64,000 bases of DNA from Aegilops tauschii subsp. strangulata (GCF_002575655.3 NC_053037.3:139139207-139203206), one strand, 5' to 3'. Shown: positions 48,003 to 58,918, counted from the stretch's first letter. The notes: generated by a model not told the origin, from the sequence alone. Numbers and translations are program-made.

Positions 48003-49523
48003 TCAGCCACGACTTGTATGCCGCCGCTTCTCCACCCACACCGGCGACAGCACCGGCGTCGGCCCAAGGCTCACCACCTGCTCCTCTTCGGCCTCCACCT
48101 CGTCTCTCACGGCATCCACGTCGCCCTTCCCCGCGGCCACGATGTCCTCCATCTCCTCCTCACCGTCGTCGTCCTCGTCATCTTCGTCGTCCTCCTCTTC
48201 TTTCCCCACCACCCTTATCCTCCACACCTTCACGCTCTTGTCCAGCCCGGCGCTGTACACCACCATGCTTCCCTCTACCTCCCCTGCCTCGCCGCCGCCC
48301 ACCGCCAGGCACCGCACCGGCCCGCGGTGCCCCTCGATCACGGCCAGGCACGTGTGCGACTCGCCGCCCTTCCCCTCCCGCCTCCACACGCGCATGGTCG
48401 CGTCCTCCGACCCGCTCACCACCACCCGCCCGCCGCAGCCGGAGGTCAGGCAGAACACCGCCAGCCGGTGGCCCTTGAGGAAACCGACGTGCACCGGCCG
48501 GCCCGCCGAGGCCTCCTTCTCCCAGATGTTGACGTAGCCGTCCGAGGAGCCGGCGTAGAGGAAGCACCGTCGGGTGGTGCCGCTCGCGGCGTGGCAGATC
48601 GTGAGCGCGTTGACCGGGGAAAGCTCGGAGCGGAGCACGATGATGAGAGCGTGCGCGGTGCCGCCGTACACCCGGCGCCACATCTTGACGGTGCCGTCGG
48701 CGGAGCCCGTGAAGATGCATCCGTCGGCCTCATTGACGAGCATGGCGTTGATGGGCCCGTCGTGGGCGACGAAGGAATCCACGCAGCTGCCGTCGGATAG
48801 CTTCCACGCCTTGACGGTCTGGTCGTGCGACGCGGTGTAGAGGAGGCCCGCGACGGCGTGGAGCACGAGGCACGACACGGTGTCGCGGTGATGGTGCGGG
48901 CGCTTCTTGGCGAAGGAGAGGAGGCCGCCTTTGGCCGGGAGCGTGGCCGCCTTCTTGGCGCGGATGTGGTCGCACACGGCGGCCGCGCACACCGTCCACA
49001 CCCGGACGTGGTGGTCGCGGCTGTGGGAGGTGACGAGCGTCCCGCCGCACGCCGCGAGGGCCGGGACGCGGCCGCGGCCCACGTCGAGGTACCCGCGGTT
49101 GAAGCACCCGGGCGCCGCCCACGCGCGGACGCGGCCGCTGTCGGACGCCGTGAACAGCACCCCTCTCGCCACGGCGAGCGCGTGCACGTCGCCGTCCAGC
49201 CGGTGCAGCGCCGCGAGGCAGTGGTAGATCGCGGCGGGCGACGGCGGGAACCGCAGCCTGCTGTGCAGCGGCGACTGCACCCACGGCGAGCACCCGCCTC
49301 CCACGCCTCCGACTCCCATCATCGCCGGCAATTCCGCGACAGGCACGGACGACATGCTCATCCGCGCCGGCTCCGCCGCCTCGCGCGCCGGGGACCGCCC
49401 CCCTCCTCCGCCACCTCCTCCCCCGCGCGCATAGTGGTGCACGGGCGTCTGCGCCGCCGCCGGCCGCGCCTTCCGGTCCTCCTCGAAGAAGCTAAAGCTC
49501 TTGCGCCGCCCAAAATCCATCAC
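48003..49523 (-). CDS. JGB-like: WD40-repeat protein, JINGUBANG-like
   Basis: Intact intronless gene of 506 codons with strong GC bias, typical of grass single-exon genes and unlike the surrounding repeats. The start MMDFGRRKSFSFFEEDR is the first ATG in frame. After a low-complexity Gly run (residues ~34-42), seven WD units follow at about 105-136, 150-178, 210-241, 252-283, 300-335, 348-380 and 397-435, ending in RVRAW, HVRVW, TVKAW, TVKMW, YVNIW, TMRVW and SVKVW. The order and spacing, including HCLAALHRLDGDVHALAVAR and the basic insert before repeat 3 (LLSFAKKRPHHHRDTVSCL), fit the JINGUBANG family. That family's founding member in Arabidopsis restrains pollen germination on soil-free media. 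A C-terminal Glu/Asp-rich tail (~442-482) is a distinctive extension. Direct neighbours are transposons. Likely cytosolic or nuclear scaffold; the exact paralogue is not determined. Confidence 0.92.
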   Translation of the reverse strand: MMDFGRRKSFSFFEEDRKARPAAAQTPVHHYARGGGGGGGGGRSPAREAAEPARMSMSSVPVAELPAMMGVGGVGGGCSPWVQSPLHSRLRFPPSPAAIYHCLAALHRLDGDVHALAVARGVLFTASDSGRVRAWAAPGCFNRGYLDVGRGRVPALAACGGTLVTSHSRDHHVRVWTVCAAAVCDHIRAKKAATLPAKGGLLSFAKKRPHHHRDTVSCLVLHAVAGLLYTASHDQTVKAWKLSDGSCVDSFVAHDGPINAMLVNEADGCIFTGSADGTVKMWRRVYGGTAHALIIVLRSELSPVNALTICHAASGTTRRCFLYAGSSDGYVNIWEKEASAGRPVHVGFLKGHRLAVFCLTSGCGGRVVVSGSEDATMRVWRREGKGGESHTCLAVIEGHRGPVRCLAVGGGEAGEVEGSMVVYSAGLDKSVKVWRIRVVGKEEEDDEDDEDDDGEEEMEDIVAAGKGDVDAVRDEVEAEEEQVVSLGPTPVLSPVWVEKRRHTSRG

Positions 49524-50350
49524 CGCCCTCTATCTCCAGCAAGCCACTCCCCCAAGAAGTCCACTCTCTACTCCCCACGACACGGTCGAATTGAACTCAC
49601 CAGCCTAGCACCTGCTGTAGTATCGACCGCAATGCCGTCGCGCTACCTCGTCGACGCTGCTGCTGCCCTACCCACCACCACCACCGCTACGCTACGCACA
49701 GCCTCGCCACCTTTATGCGTATCGGCACGTACGTATAAACCCGATCGCGATCCGCGCGCGCGTATGAAAAATCGGTGGATGGATGGCGCGCGCGCGCGGG
49801 CGCCCGCTCGTAAGTACCTGCGCCGGTACCACGGCCGCGGCACCATAAACGCGGGGGAGGGAGCGCGCCGGAGTTAAGGAGCCAGTAAATGGCGGCTACG
49901 TACGTACGGGGGCCGTAGGAAGATTTGGGGAGGAAGATTACGTGCACGTGGTCGCGTACTTGCGCCGGCGATGAATGCTTTGGCTTGGCATTTGGCGCCA
50001 TCAAGGCTTGAACTCGAATAGCCGGAGCCGGGAGGGGGGTTCCCAGATCCGACGGCTACTGCGGGGACCATCCTCGGCATCCAACGGCGGCCGCCCGCCC
50101 GCCGGCTACCTAGGCGTGAGGTGATGCAAGCATCGGCGAGGCGATGGATTGGGTGGAGACCAGGAGGATCTCGCGAGATCAAGCCTAGCTAGAACTGCTG
50201 CCTGCTGTTGAGGTGTACCTCCGCCGGGCCATTGATGCGCTCAGCGCCCATCGTCGTCATGCAAGACATCGAGTACATGTTCATTTACTGCAACCGCATC
50301 TGTGTATATTGGATGGCTGGCTGGTTATTTGTATTTTATTTTAGTGCACT
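49524..50350 (-). promoter_or_regulatory. GC-rich upstream region of the WD40 gene
   Basis: CpG-rich DNA with GCGCGCGCGC tracts (49785-49797) and ACGTACGTAC-type words (49902-49912, 49728-49734). A weak TATA-like GGTTTATACG lies on the minus strand near 49742-49733, ~210 bp upstream of the ATG. No other gene is visible, and open frames across it on either strand look incidental. Confidence 0.35.
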
Positions 50351-50900
50351 GCTATTTTGATATGGAGTGCGGGCGCAGATTGTTTTTAACGCATAACCAC
50401 ATGTTTAGAAATTTTAGAAGTCCTAGGAGCATTTTCAATAGATGAACATCTTTAATAGATGATATAGATGCAAAAATAACTACTTCGAGACCCAATAACC
50501 CATCTCCAACAGATAATGTAGATAAAAAAAATTGGGACGCCACCTCCTCCAAGTGATTTAAAGTACAACACTTGGAGATGAAAATTTGCATCTCCACCCT
50601 CGGATGATGTAACATGGTTGGTCGCGAGCCAATGCCCAGCTGCATTCACTTTGTTTTCGCCTGCCTTCATAAAAATCACGTGGGAGCTATATCTCATATT
50701 AAGCGAGCCACAGGTAGATCTCTCACTGAAGCGTCTGCAGTGATTCGGCCGACCACTAGAGTAAAAAATGGAGTGCGCAATGGATCGAACCTCGGATCTC
50801 CTGGTTGCTTTGTAGCACTTTTAACAACCGAACCAACATCTAGTTCAAGTTAAATAAGTCAAGCACGAACTACTAGAAGGAAAAGAGCCGGGTTACACTG
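50351..50900. other. Unclassified, probable left part of a repeat unit
   Basis: AT-rich then mixed sequence (TCGAACCTCGGATCTCCTGG near 50793) with no recognised gene. It leads into the pyrimidine-rich tract below. Confidence 0.35.
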
Positions 50901-51355
50901 GTTTTCCAGGTATTTTGTTCTTCTTTTTGCACCGGTTTTTCTTCATTTCTTTTCTTGTTTTTACTGGGTGATTTTCTTTTCTTTCCTTTTTCTTCATTTT
51001 GGTTCAGTTTATTTCCCCTTTTCTTTTATTTTTGTTTGATTTTCTTATATCTTCTCCATTTTTTTGCTTTGTATTTTTTTGTCTGTTTCTTTCATTGTTT
51101 TATCAGTTTTTCTTTATTACTCGTTTTCCTTCTTCTTTTCTTTGTGTCTTTTTCTTTCTTGGTTTTCAACTTTTTTATTCTTTGTTTCTTTATCGATTTT
51201 CACCATTTCTTTCAATATTTTTTGCATTTGTTTCTTTAATTATATTTGTCATTTTCTTTTTTCTGTGGTTTCTTTTGTTTCTTTTTGGTTTTCATTTATT
51301 TTACCTTTTATTTTTATTTGGTTTGCATTCTAAATTTTTCGTATTTGTAAACAAC
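50901..51355. repeat. Long pyrimidine-rich (T/C) tract
   Basis: About 450 bp of TTTCTTTTC-type sequence; open frames here are compositional and read as Phe/Leu-rich strings. A complementary purine-rich run lies at 52255-52310, so the two may be inverted arms of one element. Confidence 0.7.
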
Positions 51356-51359
51356 ACTT

Positions 51360-52220
51360 TCTAATACATGTTTAATATTTTTCTAATGCAAAATTAATAT
51401 TTTTTGAATACATAGTCAACATTTTTCTATACACATTTTAAACATTTTTTTTAAATGCTTGATTAATATTTTTCAAATATACGATTAACAATTTTGAATA
51501 CACGGTCAACATTTTTCCTACACACACTTTTAAACATTTTCAAATGCTTGATTAAAAGTTTTTCAAATACAAGATTAACATTATTTAGCACATGTCAATA
51601 TTTTTTCTATTCACATTTAACATTTTTTAAATGCTAGATTTGTATTTTCAAATACAAGATTAACAATTTTTGAATACATGATCAATTTTTTTTCTATACA
51701 CACTTTTAAACATATTCAAATACTTGATTAGTATTATTATTTTTCAAATGCAAGATTAATTTTTTTGAACACATGGTCAACATTTTCTCTATACACATTT
51801 AAAAAAAATCTTGATTAACATTATTTCAAATGCAACTTTACCTTTTTTGAATAAATGGTCAAAAAAAATTCTATATACATTTAACATTTTTTCAAATGCT
51901 TTACTAACGTTTTAGAAATACAAGTTTAACACTTTAATACAAGACAAGATTAAATTTTTTTAAATACATGGTCAACATTTTTTCTATACACATTTAACTT
52001 TTTCAAATGCTTGATTAACATTTTAAAAATACTTGTTTAAGAAAAAAATTCAAATGTTTGATTAACATTCTTTAAATACACGATCAATTTTTTTCACACA
52101 CGTTGTATATTGTTTATATACATTTTTCGTACACATGTGTAACATTTTCCCTATACACATTCAACATTTTTTAAATGCTTGGTTAATATTTTTAAAATGT
52201 TTTATGTAATGTTATTTAAT
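51360..52220. repeat. Degenerate AT-rich tandem array, ~88-bp period
   Basis: The word TTCTATACACATTTAACATT recurs in diverged form near 51427, 51517, 51603, 51690, 51786, 51870, 51974 and 52150, spacings 84-104 bp (last ~2x88). Each monomer has the order AATACATGGTCAACATTTTT, TTCTATACACATTT, AAATGCTTGATTAACA, CAAATACAAGATTAACA. No coding frame. Confidence 0.8.
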
Positions 52221-52516
52221 ATATTTTTTTAGAATATTTGGAAGCATAAATAGAAGTAAAAAAAGAAAGAAAAGAAATAAAAAAACATGAAAGAAATAAA
52301 GAAACGAGGATGTGGCCTCGGGCGCAGCTGGGCCGGCCCATCTGACGCGCCCCCGATGCGAAGCTCCCCTCGGTCTCGTTATACGCGAGACATAGGGGCA
52401 CCCTAAAAATCAGCCACCCAGCACCACCTTGTGTATCAGGCAGTCACATTTTTTTTAATGTCACTAGAGTTTATTCAACTAAAACAGAAGTTTGGATACA
52501 AGTAATATCCGGGGTG
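52221..52516. other. Purine-rich tract and repeat end, no gene seen
   Basis: A/G-rich run (52255-52310), then TGGCCTCGGGCGCAGCTGGG-type GC-rich sequence that may be the right end of the unit begun near 50900. Confidence 0.35.
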
Positions 52517-52975
52517 CTATGTAAAAGTCACTGATGGCGCCCCACATATAGTGATAAAAGCCGCTCTAACTCTATTGTGTGCATCAAGATTGCATTCTCT
52601 GCCTTCGTGGTCCAAATGGACCTCATCAAATTCCTCCATTTTCTTTTTAATGTCATTGATCACCATAGTATTTGGCCCTCTAAATTCTGACTTCAGATGA
52701 TTGATCGTCGCTAAACAGTCAGTCGTAATATGGAGCTTCTTGATGTACAGATTCTCAGCCGAGGCAAAGGCCTCCTGTACAGCCATCGCTTCCAGACTTT
52801 TCGATAATGTCATACCTTAAAAAATCACCGCATAAGAGCCAATGTAAGTGTACCGTAGTCTGTGCATGTGGTGGCCAATGCCCCTCTATTTGCATCTTTG
52901 AAACCGCTGCATCAACCTGAAACTTGTGGAAGTTCTCCTTTGGTGGTTTCCACTTTGATGATCACCGTACAGGGG
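52517..52975 (-). pseudogene. LINE-type RNase H (RVT_3-like) remnant
   Basis: On the minus strand, 52813-52517 is open and reads EAMAVQEAFASAENLYIKKLHITTDC, NHLKSEFRGP, then FDEVHLDHEGRECNLDAHNRVRAAF. This is the pattern of the RNase H domain at the end of plant non-LTR retrotransposon ORF2 proteins and related host RNase H-like proteins: the Glu, the TDC Asp and the HEGR-N--AH end are visible. Upstream, other frames continue the domain (KDANRGALATTCTDYGTLT) with a stop in between. A dead fragment; the RT and endonuclease were not found in the window. Confidence 0.7.
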
Positions 52976-53414
52976 CTGAGCTCCAATGCAAAGACAGTTG
53001 CATAGGCACCCGCAAAAAAAAGAGACGGTCGCATAGGCACAACACAGGGCCCGTCCGCACAACATTAGGCTCAGCTGCCCAGGAGACGCACGCCACGATT
53101 TCTCTCCTTCCATCCCTAGTGAGAGACCAGTCTGTCGATTCCCCTCTGTCTCTTTTGTTTCTGAATCGTGGGTTTTCTATCGCGGCGGTGCCACGCCTAT
53201 GCCGCAAACCCACCTCTCCGGCCACCGGACGACGCCTCTGCGGTACCTACGTCAACCACTCTCGGCCAGCACCGACCATCTCCTCCTTCTCTTCATTTAG
53301 TTCCTTCTACAATTGCTGACTTGTTGTCATGGCTTGCAAATCGTAGACTTCTTTGTGGATTACTAACTTGTTGTCACGACCGAGGAAATTGTAATTGTTT
53401 GTGGTCATGTACAT
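52976..53414. other. Unclassified stretch, nothing recognised
   Basis: Mixed sequence with CT-rich patches (CCCCTCTGTCTCTTTTG near 53140) and short open frames on both strands that do not resemble known proteins. Confidence 0.35.
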
Positions 53415-53417
53415 GTT

Positions 53418-55111
53418 AGGGCATCTCCAAGGCGGACCCGTAAACCTCCTGTAACCGTCTGGACTGTGCTGTCCGGACCACAGAATCCATCCAACGCCGA
53501 CTTGTGTCTGTCCGCGGAGCGGTCCGGGCGTAATTTATCCCGCAAACCGAAGACAAATGTGGGGGAGGTTTGCTGGCCGGACCGATCCCAAGTCCGTTTT
53601 CTGACCGCCCTGGCCCACCAAAAACCTCTCCCCCTCCTACGCGCGCTCCCGCCCGGCGCCAGCTACCCGCATTCATGTCGCTGTAGAGCGCCCCGCTCAA
53701 CATTGAAGACGACTCACAGCGGATGCGACCTCTCACTACCTCCGCCATTGAAGCAGCGCGCCGGCCGAGGGCACCACTCGCGACGCGTCTTCGGTGTCCG
53801 CGCCTGTTCAATGCCAGAGACACTTGACTAGACGGGACGGGACGGATATCTACCGCGCCCGTTCAATGCCGATGTCCATCCGTCTGCCGCCATTAAGCAG
53901 GCTCGCCGGCTGAGAAACCCAATCTAGCGCCGCGCATTGACGCACCCGGACGCCTGGCCTCACTGGAATCCGCTATATAAAGGCGGCCACACCTGGCTAA
54001 CTCCACACCACGACACCAGCCCCTCCACATCCTCCTCCCTTGCACTGCATCCGCCATGACCGCCAACGGGAAAGCACTGTGGGACAGTCTGTCGCCGGAG
54101 ATGAAGCACGCGGTAGCCGCCCTTGCCGCCGCCTGGCATAGCCACCGTGCCAAGCGGATCGAGGCCGGCATGCCGGCCAGCTCACCCGAGGTCTCCGACG
54201 ACGAGGACAACACCACAATGGAGACGGGCTCCGACGACTCTGCCTTGGCTCTCGCGCCCCCGTGCACGTCGGCTTGACCATGGAGCAGGCGCAGGCACAG
54301 TTAAACGCCGCCATGGCGGAGGTGCAGTCTGCACCGGCGCCTTTTCGATGTTCCAGCACGCGCATGAGGAACAATGGTACAACATGTTCCTTCTGGAGCA
54401 GCACCGGCTGGCGAAGGGCCAGATCTGCGGCTAGCGCGAGCGAGGAGGCTGTGGTGGCCATGGCCGCGGCGAACCCAAATTTTGTCAGTGTCCCATCTAT
54501 GACGCCGTCCGCGCTCAAGCCACCGCTCGGCAGGAAGCGGCAGCTGCAGCTGTAGGCGATCGCGGAGGAGAACATAGCCAAATGAGCCCCCTATGCGCCA
54601 ATGATGAACCATCAGCCAGCCCGGTGGGACGACGACAGCCAAGGCGCCACCATTTCCCTCGTGGACCTCACGTCCACCAGCAACGGACAAGGCGCGGACT
54701 CCTCCGAGGATGAGTAGGCCACGGGAGGCCTGGTGTCCCATGTGGGCCAGTCCATCTCCCGTGTTCTACTCTTCCTCGTCGGAGACCGCACCTTCGCTTC
54801 ATTGGTCTTATCGCTGGTGCTCATGGAGAAGGCGGAAGGAGGACGACATGGGCTTGGACGCCGGCCACTGCCGCCGTAGGATAGGTTTACAAGCGGGTCC
54901 TTTTTTGTTCTAAATGTTCAAAATGTAGTTAAATCCTCTGTGTTTGTATGAACTCCATCATGTTTGTATGAAATCCATCCGTTTTTGCATGAATTTCATC
55001 CGGTTTGTTGAAAAATAGTTTGAAATGTATGCGGCTAGTGTTAGATAGCTGCCTCCCGCATCCATGTCCGTGAACTGGTCTCCCCTGTCCGCGGACGGAT
55101 GCGGAAGGTTT
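53418..55111 (+). mobile_element. GC-rich DNA-transposon-like unit (possibly Harbinger), left part
   Basis: Starts TTA/GGGCATCTCCAAGGCGGACCCG; a TTA target and GGGCATCTCC terminus suggest PIF/Harbinger, but the right end is not in the window because Angela copy 4 is inserted at 55112. The interior holds gene-like sequence: an ATG at 54056 opens TANGKALWDSLSPEMKHAV..., then EQAQAQLNAAMAEVQSAPAP and VVAMAAANPNFVSVPS in other frames, ending near 54717. The protein is unknown to me and frameshifted. Confidence 0.4.
54056..54717 (+). pseudogene. Unknown Ala-rich ORF inside the DNA-transposon-like unit
   Basis: Open from 54056 to 54277 (73 codons: helix-rich start, then acidic SPEVSDDEDNTTMETGSDDS), then continues in other frames through QHAHEEQWYNMFLLEQHRLAKGQIC and EEAVVAMAAANPNFV to SSEDE near 54714. 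At least two frameshifts and a stop at ~54433. The Gln/Glu-rich helical pattern suggests a coiled coil. Not a recognised transposase. Upstream, ACACCAGCCCCTCCACATCC and TATATAAAGG (53973-53982) look like a promoter and leader, so it was probably once transcribed. Confidence 0.35.
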
Positions 55112-56847
55112 TGTTGGGGAACGTAATAATTTCAAAAAAATTCCTACGCACACGCAAGACCATGGTGATGCATAGCAACGAGAGGGGAGAGTGTCGTCCA
55201 CGTACCCTCGTAGACCATAAGCGGAAGCGTTATGACAACGCGGTTGATGTAGTCGTACGTCTTCACGATCGACCGATCCTAGCACCGGAGGTACGACACC
55301 TCCGCGATCTGCACACGTTCGGCTCGGTGACGTCCCACGAACTCATGATCCAGCAGAGTGTCGAGGGAGAGCTTCATCATCACGATGGCGTGATGACGGT
55401 GATGATGAAGCTACCGGCGCAGGGCTTCGCCTAAGCACTGCAATGATATGACCGAGGTGGATATGGTGGAGGGGGGCACCGCACATGGCTGGAAACAATC
55501 AACTTGTGTGTTCTAGGGTGCCCCCTGCCCCCGTATATAAAGGAGCAAGGGGGAGGCCGGCTGGCCCTAGGGCACGCCAAGGAGGGGAGGAGTCCTCCTC
55601 CTAGTAGGAGTAGGACTCCCCCTTTCCTAGTCCAACTAGGAGGGGAAGGGGAAGGAAGGAAGGGAGAGGAAGAGGAGAAGGAAAGGAGGGCGCGCCCCCT
55701 CCCTAGTCCAATTCGGACTCCCTATAGGGAGGGGGCGCGTCTGCCCCTTGTGGGCTGCCTCCCCTCTTCCCTATGGCCCATGTAGGCCCAACTTTCCCCG
55801 GGGGGGGGGGGGGGGTCCGGTAACCCTCCGGCACTCCCGTTCTCTCCGAAATCATCCGGAACACTTCCGGTGTCCGAATATAGTCGTCCAATATATCAAT
55901 CTTTATGTCTCGACCATTTCGAGACTCCTCGTCATTTCCGTGATCACATCCGGGACTCCGAACTACCTTCAGTACATCAAAATACATAAACTCATAATAC
56001 CGATCGTCACCGAACGTTAAGCGTGCGGACCCTACGGGTTCGAGAACTATGTAGACAAGACCGAGACACATCTCCGGTCAATAACCAATAGCGGAACCTT
56101 TATGTTCATATTGGCTCCCACATATTCTACGAAGATCTTTATCGGTCAAACCGCATAACAACATACGTTGTTCCCTTTGTCATCGGTATGTTACTTGCCC
56201 GAGATTCGATCGTCGGTATCTCAATACCTAGTTCAATCTCGTTACAGGCAAGTCTCTTTACTCGTTTTGTAATGCATCATCTCGCAACTAACTCATTAGT
56301 ACATTGCTTGCAAGGCTTATAGTGATGTGCATTACCGAGGGGGCCCAGAGATACCTCTCCGACAATCGGAGTGACAAATCCTAATCTCGATCTATGCCAA
56401 CTCAACAAACACCATCGGAGACACCTGTAGAGCACCTTTATAATAACACAGTTACGTTGTGACGTTTGGTAGCACACAAAGTGTTCCTTCGGAATTCGGG
56501 AGTTGCATAATCTCATAGTCATAGGAACATGTATAAGTCATGAAGAAAGCAGTAGCAATGAAACTGTAACGATCATAATGCTAAGCTAACGAATGGGTCT
56601 AGTCCATCACATCATTCTCCTAATGATGTTATCCTGTTCATCAAATGACAACACATGTCTATGGTTAGGAAACATAACCATCTTTGATGTCAAGTAGAGC
56701 ATACTAGGGACACTTTGTTTTGTCTATGTATTCACACATGTACTAAGTTTCCGGTTAATACAATTCTAGCATGAATAATAAACATTTATCATGAAATAAG
56801 GAAATAAATAATAACTTTATTATTGCCTCTAGGGCATATTTCCTTCA
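55112..56847 (-). repeat. Angela copy 4, 3' LTR
   Basis: 1,736 bp, ends TGTTGGGGAACG and TTTCCTTCA. Palindrome with 15-nt arms, one mismatch and a 1-nt loop at 55589-55619; TATATAAA near 55534-55541. A 16-base G run at 55800-55815 may be under- or over-counted. Confidence 0.92.
55800..55815. repeat. Poly-G run
   Basis: Sixteen consecutive G within the LTR, where copies 2 and 3 have no such run; prone to slippage and sequencing error. Confidence 0.9.
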
Positions 56848-56862
56848 GTCTCCCACTTGCAC

Positions 56863-58918
56863 TAGAGTCAATAATCTAGTTCACATCGCCATGTGATTTA
56901 ACACCAATATTTCACATCACCATGTGATTAACACCCATAGTTCACATCGCCATGTGACCAACACTCAAAGGGTTTACTAGAGTCAGTAATCTTAGTTCAG
57001 ATCGCCATGTGATTAACACCCAAAGAGTACTAAGGTGTGATCATGTTTCGCTTGTGAGAGAAGTTTAGTCAACGGGTCTGCCATATTCAGATCTGTATGT
57101 ATTTTGCAAATTTCTATGTCAACAATGCTCTGCACGGAGCTACTCTAGCTAATTGCTCCGACTTTCAATATGTATCCAGATTGAGACTTAGAGTCATCTG
57201 GATTAGTGTCAAAACTTACATCGGCGTAACCCTTTACGACGAACCTTTTGTCACCTCCATAATCGAGAAACATATCCTTATTCCACTAAGGATAATTTTG
57301 ACCGCTGTCCAGTGATCTACTCCTAGATCACTATTGTACACCCTTTTCAAACTCAGTGTAGGGTATACAATAGATCTGGTACACAGCAAGGCATACTTTA
57401 TAGAACCTATGGCTGAGGCATAGGAAATGACTTTCATTCTCTTTCTGTCTTCTGCCGTGGTCGGACTTTGAGTCTTACTCAATTTCACACCTTGCAATAC
57501 AGGCAAGAACTCCTTCTTTGACTGTTCCGTTTTGAACTACTTCAAAAATTTGTCAAGGTATGTACTCATTGAAAAAACTTATCAAGCGTCTGGATCTATC
57601 TCTATAGATCTTGGTGCTCAATATGTAAGCAGCTTCACCAAGGTCTTTCTTTGAAAAACTCCTTTCAAACACTCCTTTATGCTTTCCAGAAAATTCTACA
57701 TCATTTTCGATCAACAATATGCCATTCACATATACTTATCAGAAAGGTTGTAGTGCTCCCACTCACTTTCTTGTAAATACAGGCTTCATCGCAAGTCTAT
57801 ATAAAACTATATGCTTTGATCAACTCATCAAAGCGTATATTCCAACTCTGAGATGCTTTGCACCAGTCCATGGATGGATCACTGGAGCTTGCACATTTTG
57901 TTAGCACCTTTAGGATCGATAAAACCTTCTGGTTGCATCATATACAACTCTTCTTTAAGAAATCCATTAAGGAATGTAGTTTTGACATCCATTTGCCAGA
58001 TTTCATAAAATGTGGCAATTTGCTAACATGATTCAGACAGACTTAAGCATCGCTATGAGTGAGAAAATCTCATCGTAGTCAACACCTTGAACTTTGTCAA
58101 AAACCTTTTTCGACAAGTCTAGCTTTGTAGATAGTAACACTATTATCAACGTCCGTCTTCCTCTTGAAGATCCATTTATTTTCTATGGCTTGCGATCATC
58201 GGGCAAGTCAACCAAAGTCCACACTTTGTTCTCATACCTGGATCCCATGTCAGATTTCATGGCCTCAAGCCATTTCGCGGAATCTGGGCTCATCATCGCT
58301 TCCTCATAGTTCGTAGGTTCATCATGGTCAAGTAACATGAACTCCAGAATAGGATTACCATACCACTCTGGTGCAGAACGTACTCTGGTTGACCTACGAG
58401 GTTTGGTAATAACTTGATCCGAAGCTTCATGATCATCATCATTAACTTCCTCACTAATTGGTGTAAGCATCACTTGAACTGATTTCAGTGAAGAAATACT
58501 TTCCAATTGGGAGAAGGTACAATTACCTCATCAAGTTCTACCTTCCTCCCACTCACTTCTTTCGAGAGAAACTCCTTCTCTAGAAAGGATCCATTTTTAG
58601 CAATGAATGTCTTGCCTTCAGATCTGTTATAGAAGGTGTACCCAACGGTCTCCTTTGGGTATCCTATGAAGACACATTTCTCCGATTTGGGTTCGAGCTT
58701 ATCAGGTTGAAGCTTTTTCACATAAGCATCGCAGCCCCAAACTTTAAGAAACGACAACTTTGGTTTCTTGCCAAACCACAGTTCATAAGGTGTTGTCTCA
58801 ACGGATTTAGATGGTGCCCTTTTTAACGTGAACGCAGCTGTCTCTAATGCATAACCCCAAAACGACAGTGGTAAATCGGTAAGAGACATCATAGATCGCA
58901 CCATATCTAATAAAGTAC
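56863..58918 (-). pseudogene. Angela copy 4 pol remnant
   Basis: Pieces on the minus strand: 57506-57234 (LSKTQSPTTAEDRKRMKV, then HWTAVKIILSGIRICFSIMEV), RT core with the active-site box shifted and altered (YVNG, near 57733), 58506-58183 (RT N-terminus) and 58904-58485 (integrase C-terminus, FWGYALETAAF, WGCDAYVKK). The lesion at the RT box and several residue changes (RSIVYPTL, YNSDLGVD) are shared with copy 1 and absent from copy 2. Confidence 0.85.

Larger units (their letters stand above)
55112..58918 (-). mobile_element. Copia element, Angela family (copy 4), 3' part
   Basis: 3' LTR (55112-56847), polypurine tract (complement at 56848-56862), then RNase H, RT and integrase sequence until 58918, where a Gypsy LTR starts. 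Orientation minus. Bases GGTTT (55107-55111) precede it; the other TSD copy and the 5' LTR lie beyond the window if they survive. Confidence 0.92.

Noticed and set aside
48014..49877. Long open frames opposite or shifted to the WD40 gene (e.g. 350 codons at 48825-49877)
   Set aside because: Shadows of a GC-rich coding region; only the 506-codon minus frame has WD40 repeats.
50955..51364. Phe/Leu-rich open frames resembling membrane proteins
   Set aside because: Products of the T/C-rich tract in all three frames; no real hydrophobic-segment pattern or start context.
55800..55815. Poly-G run as a functional G-quadruplex site
   Set aside because: A single homopolymer in one LTR copy; more likely slippage or base-calling error.
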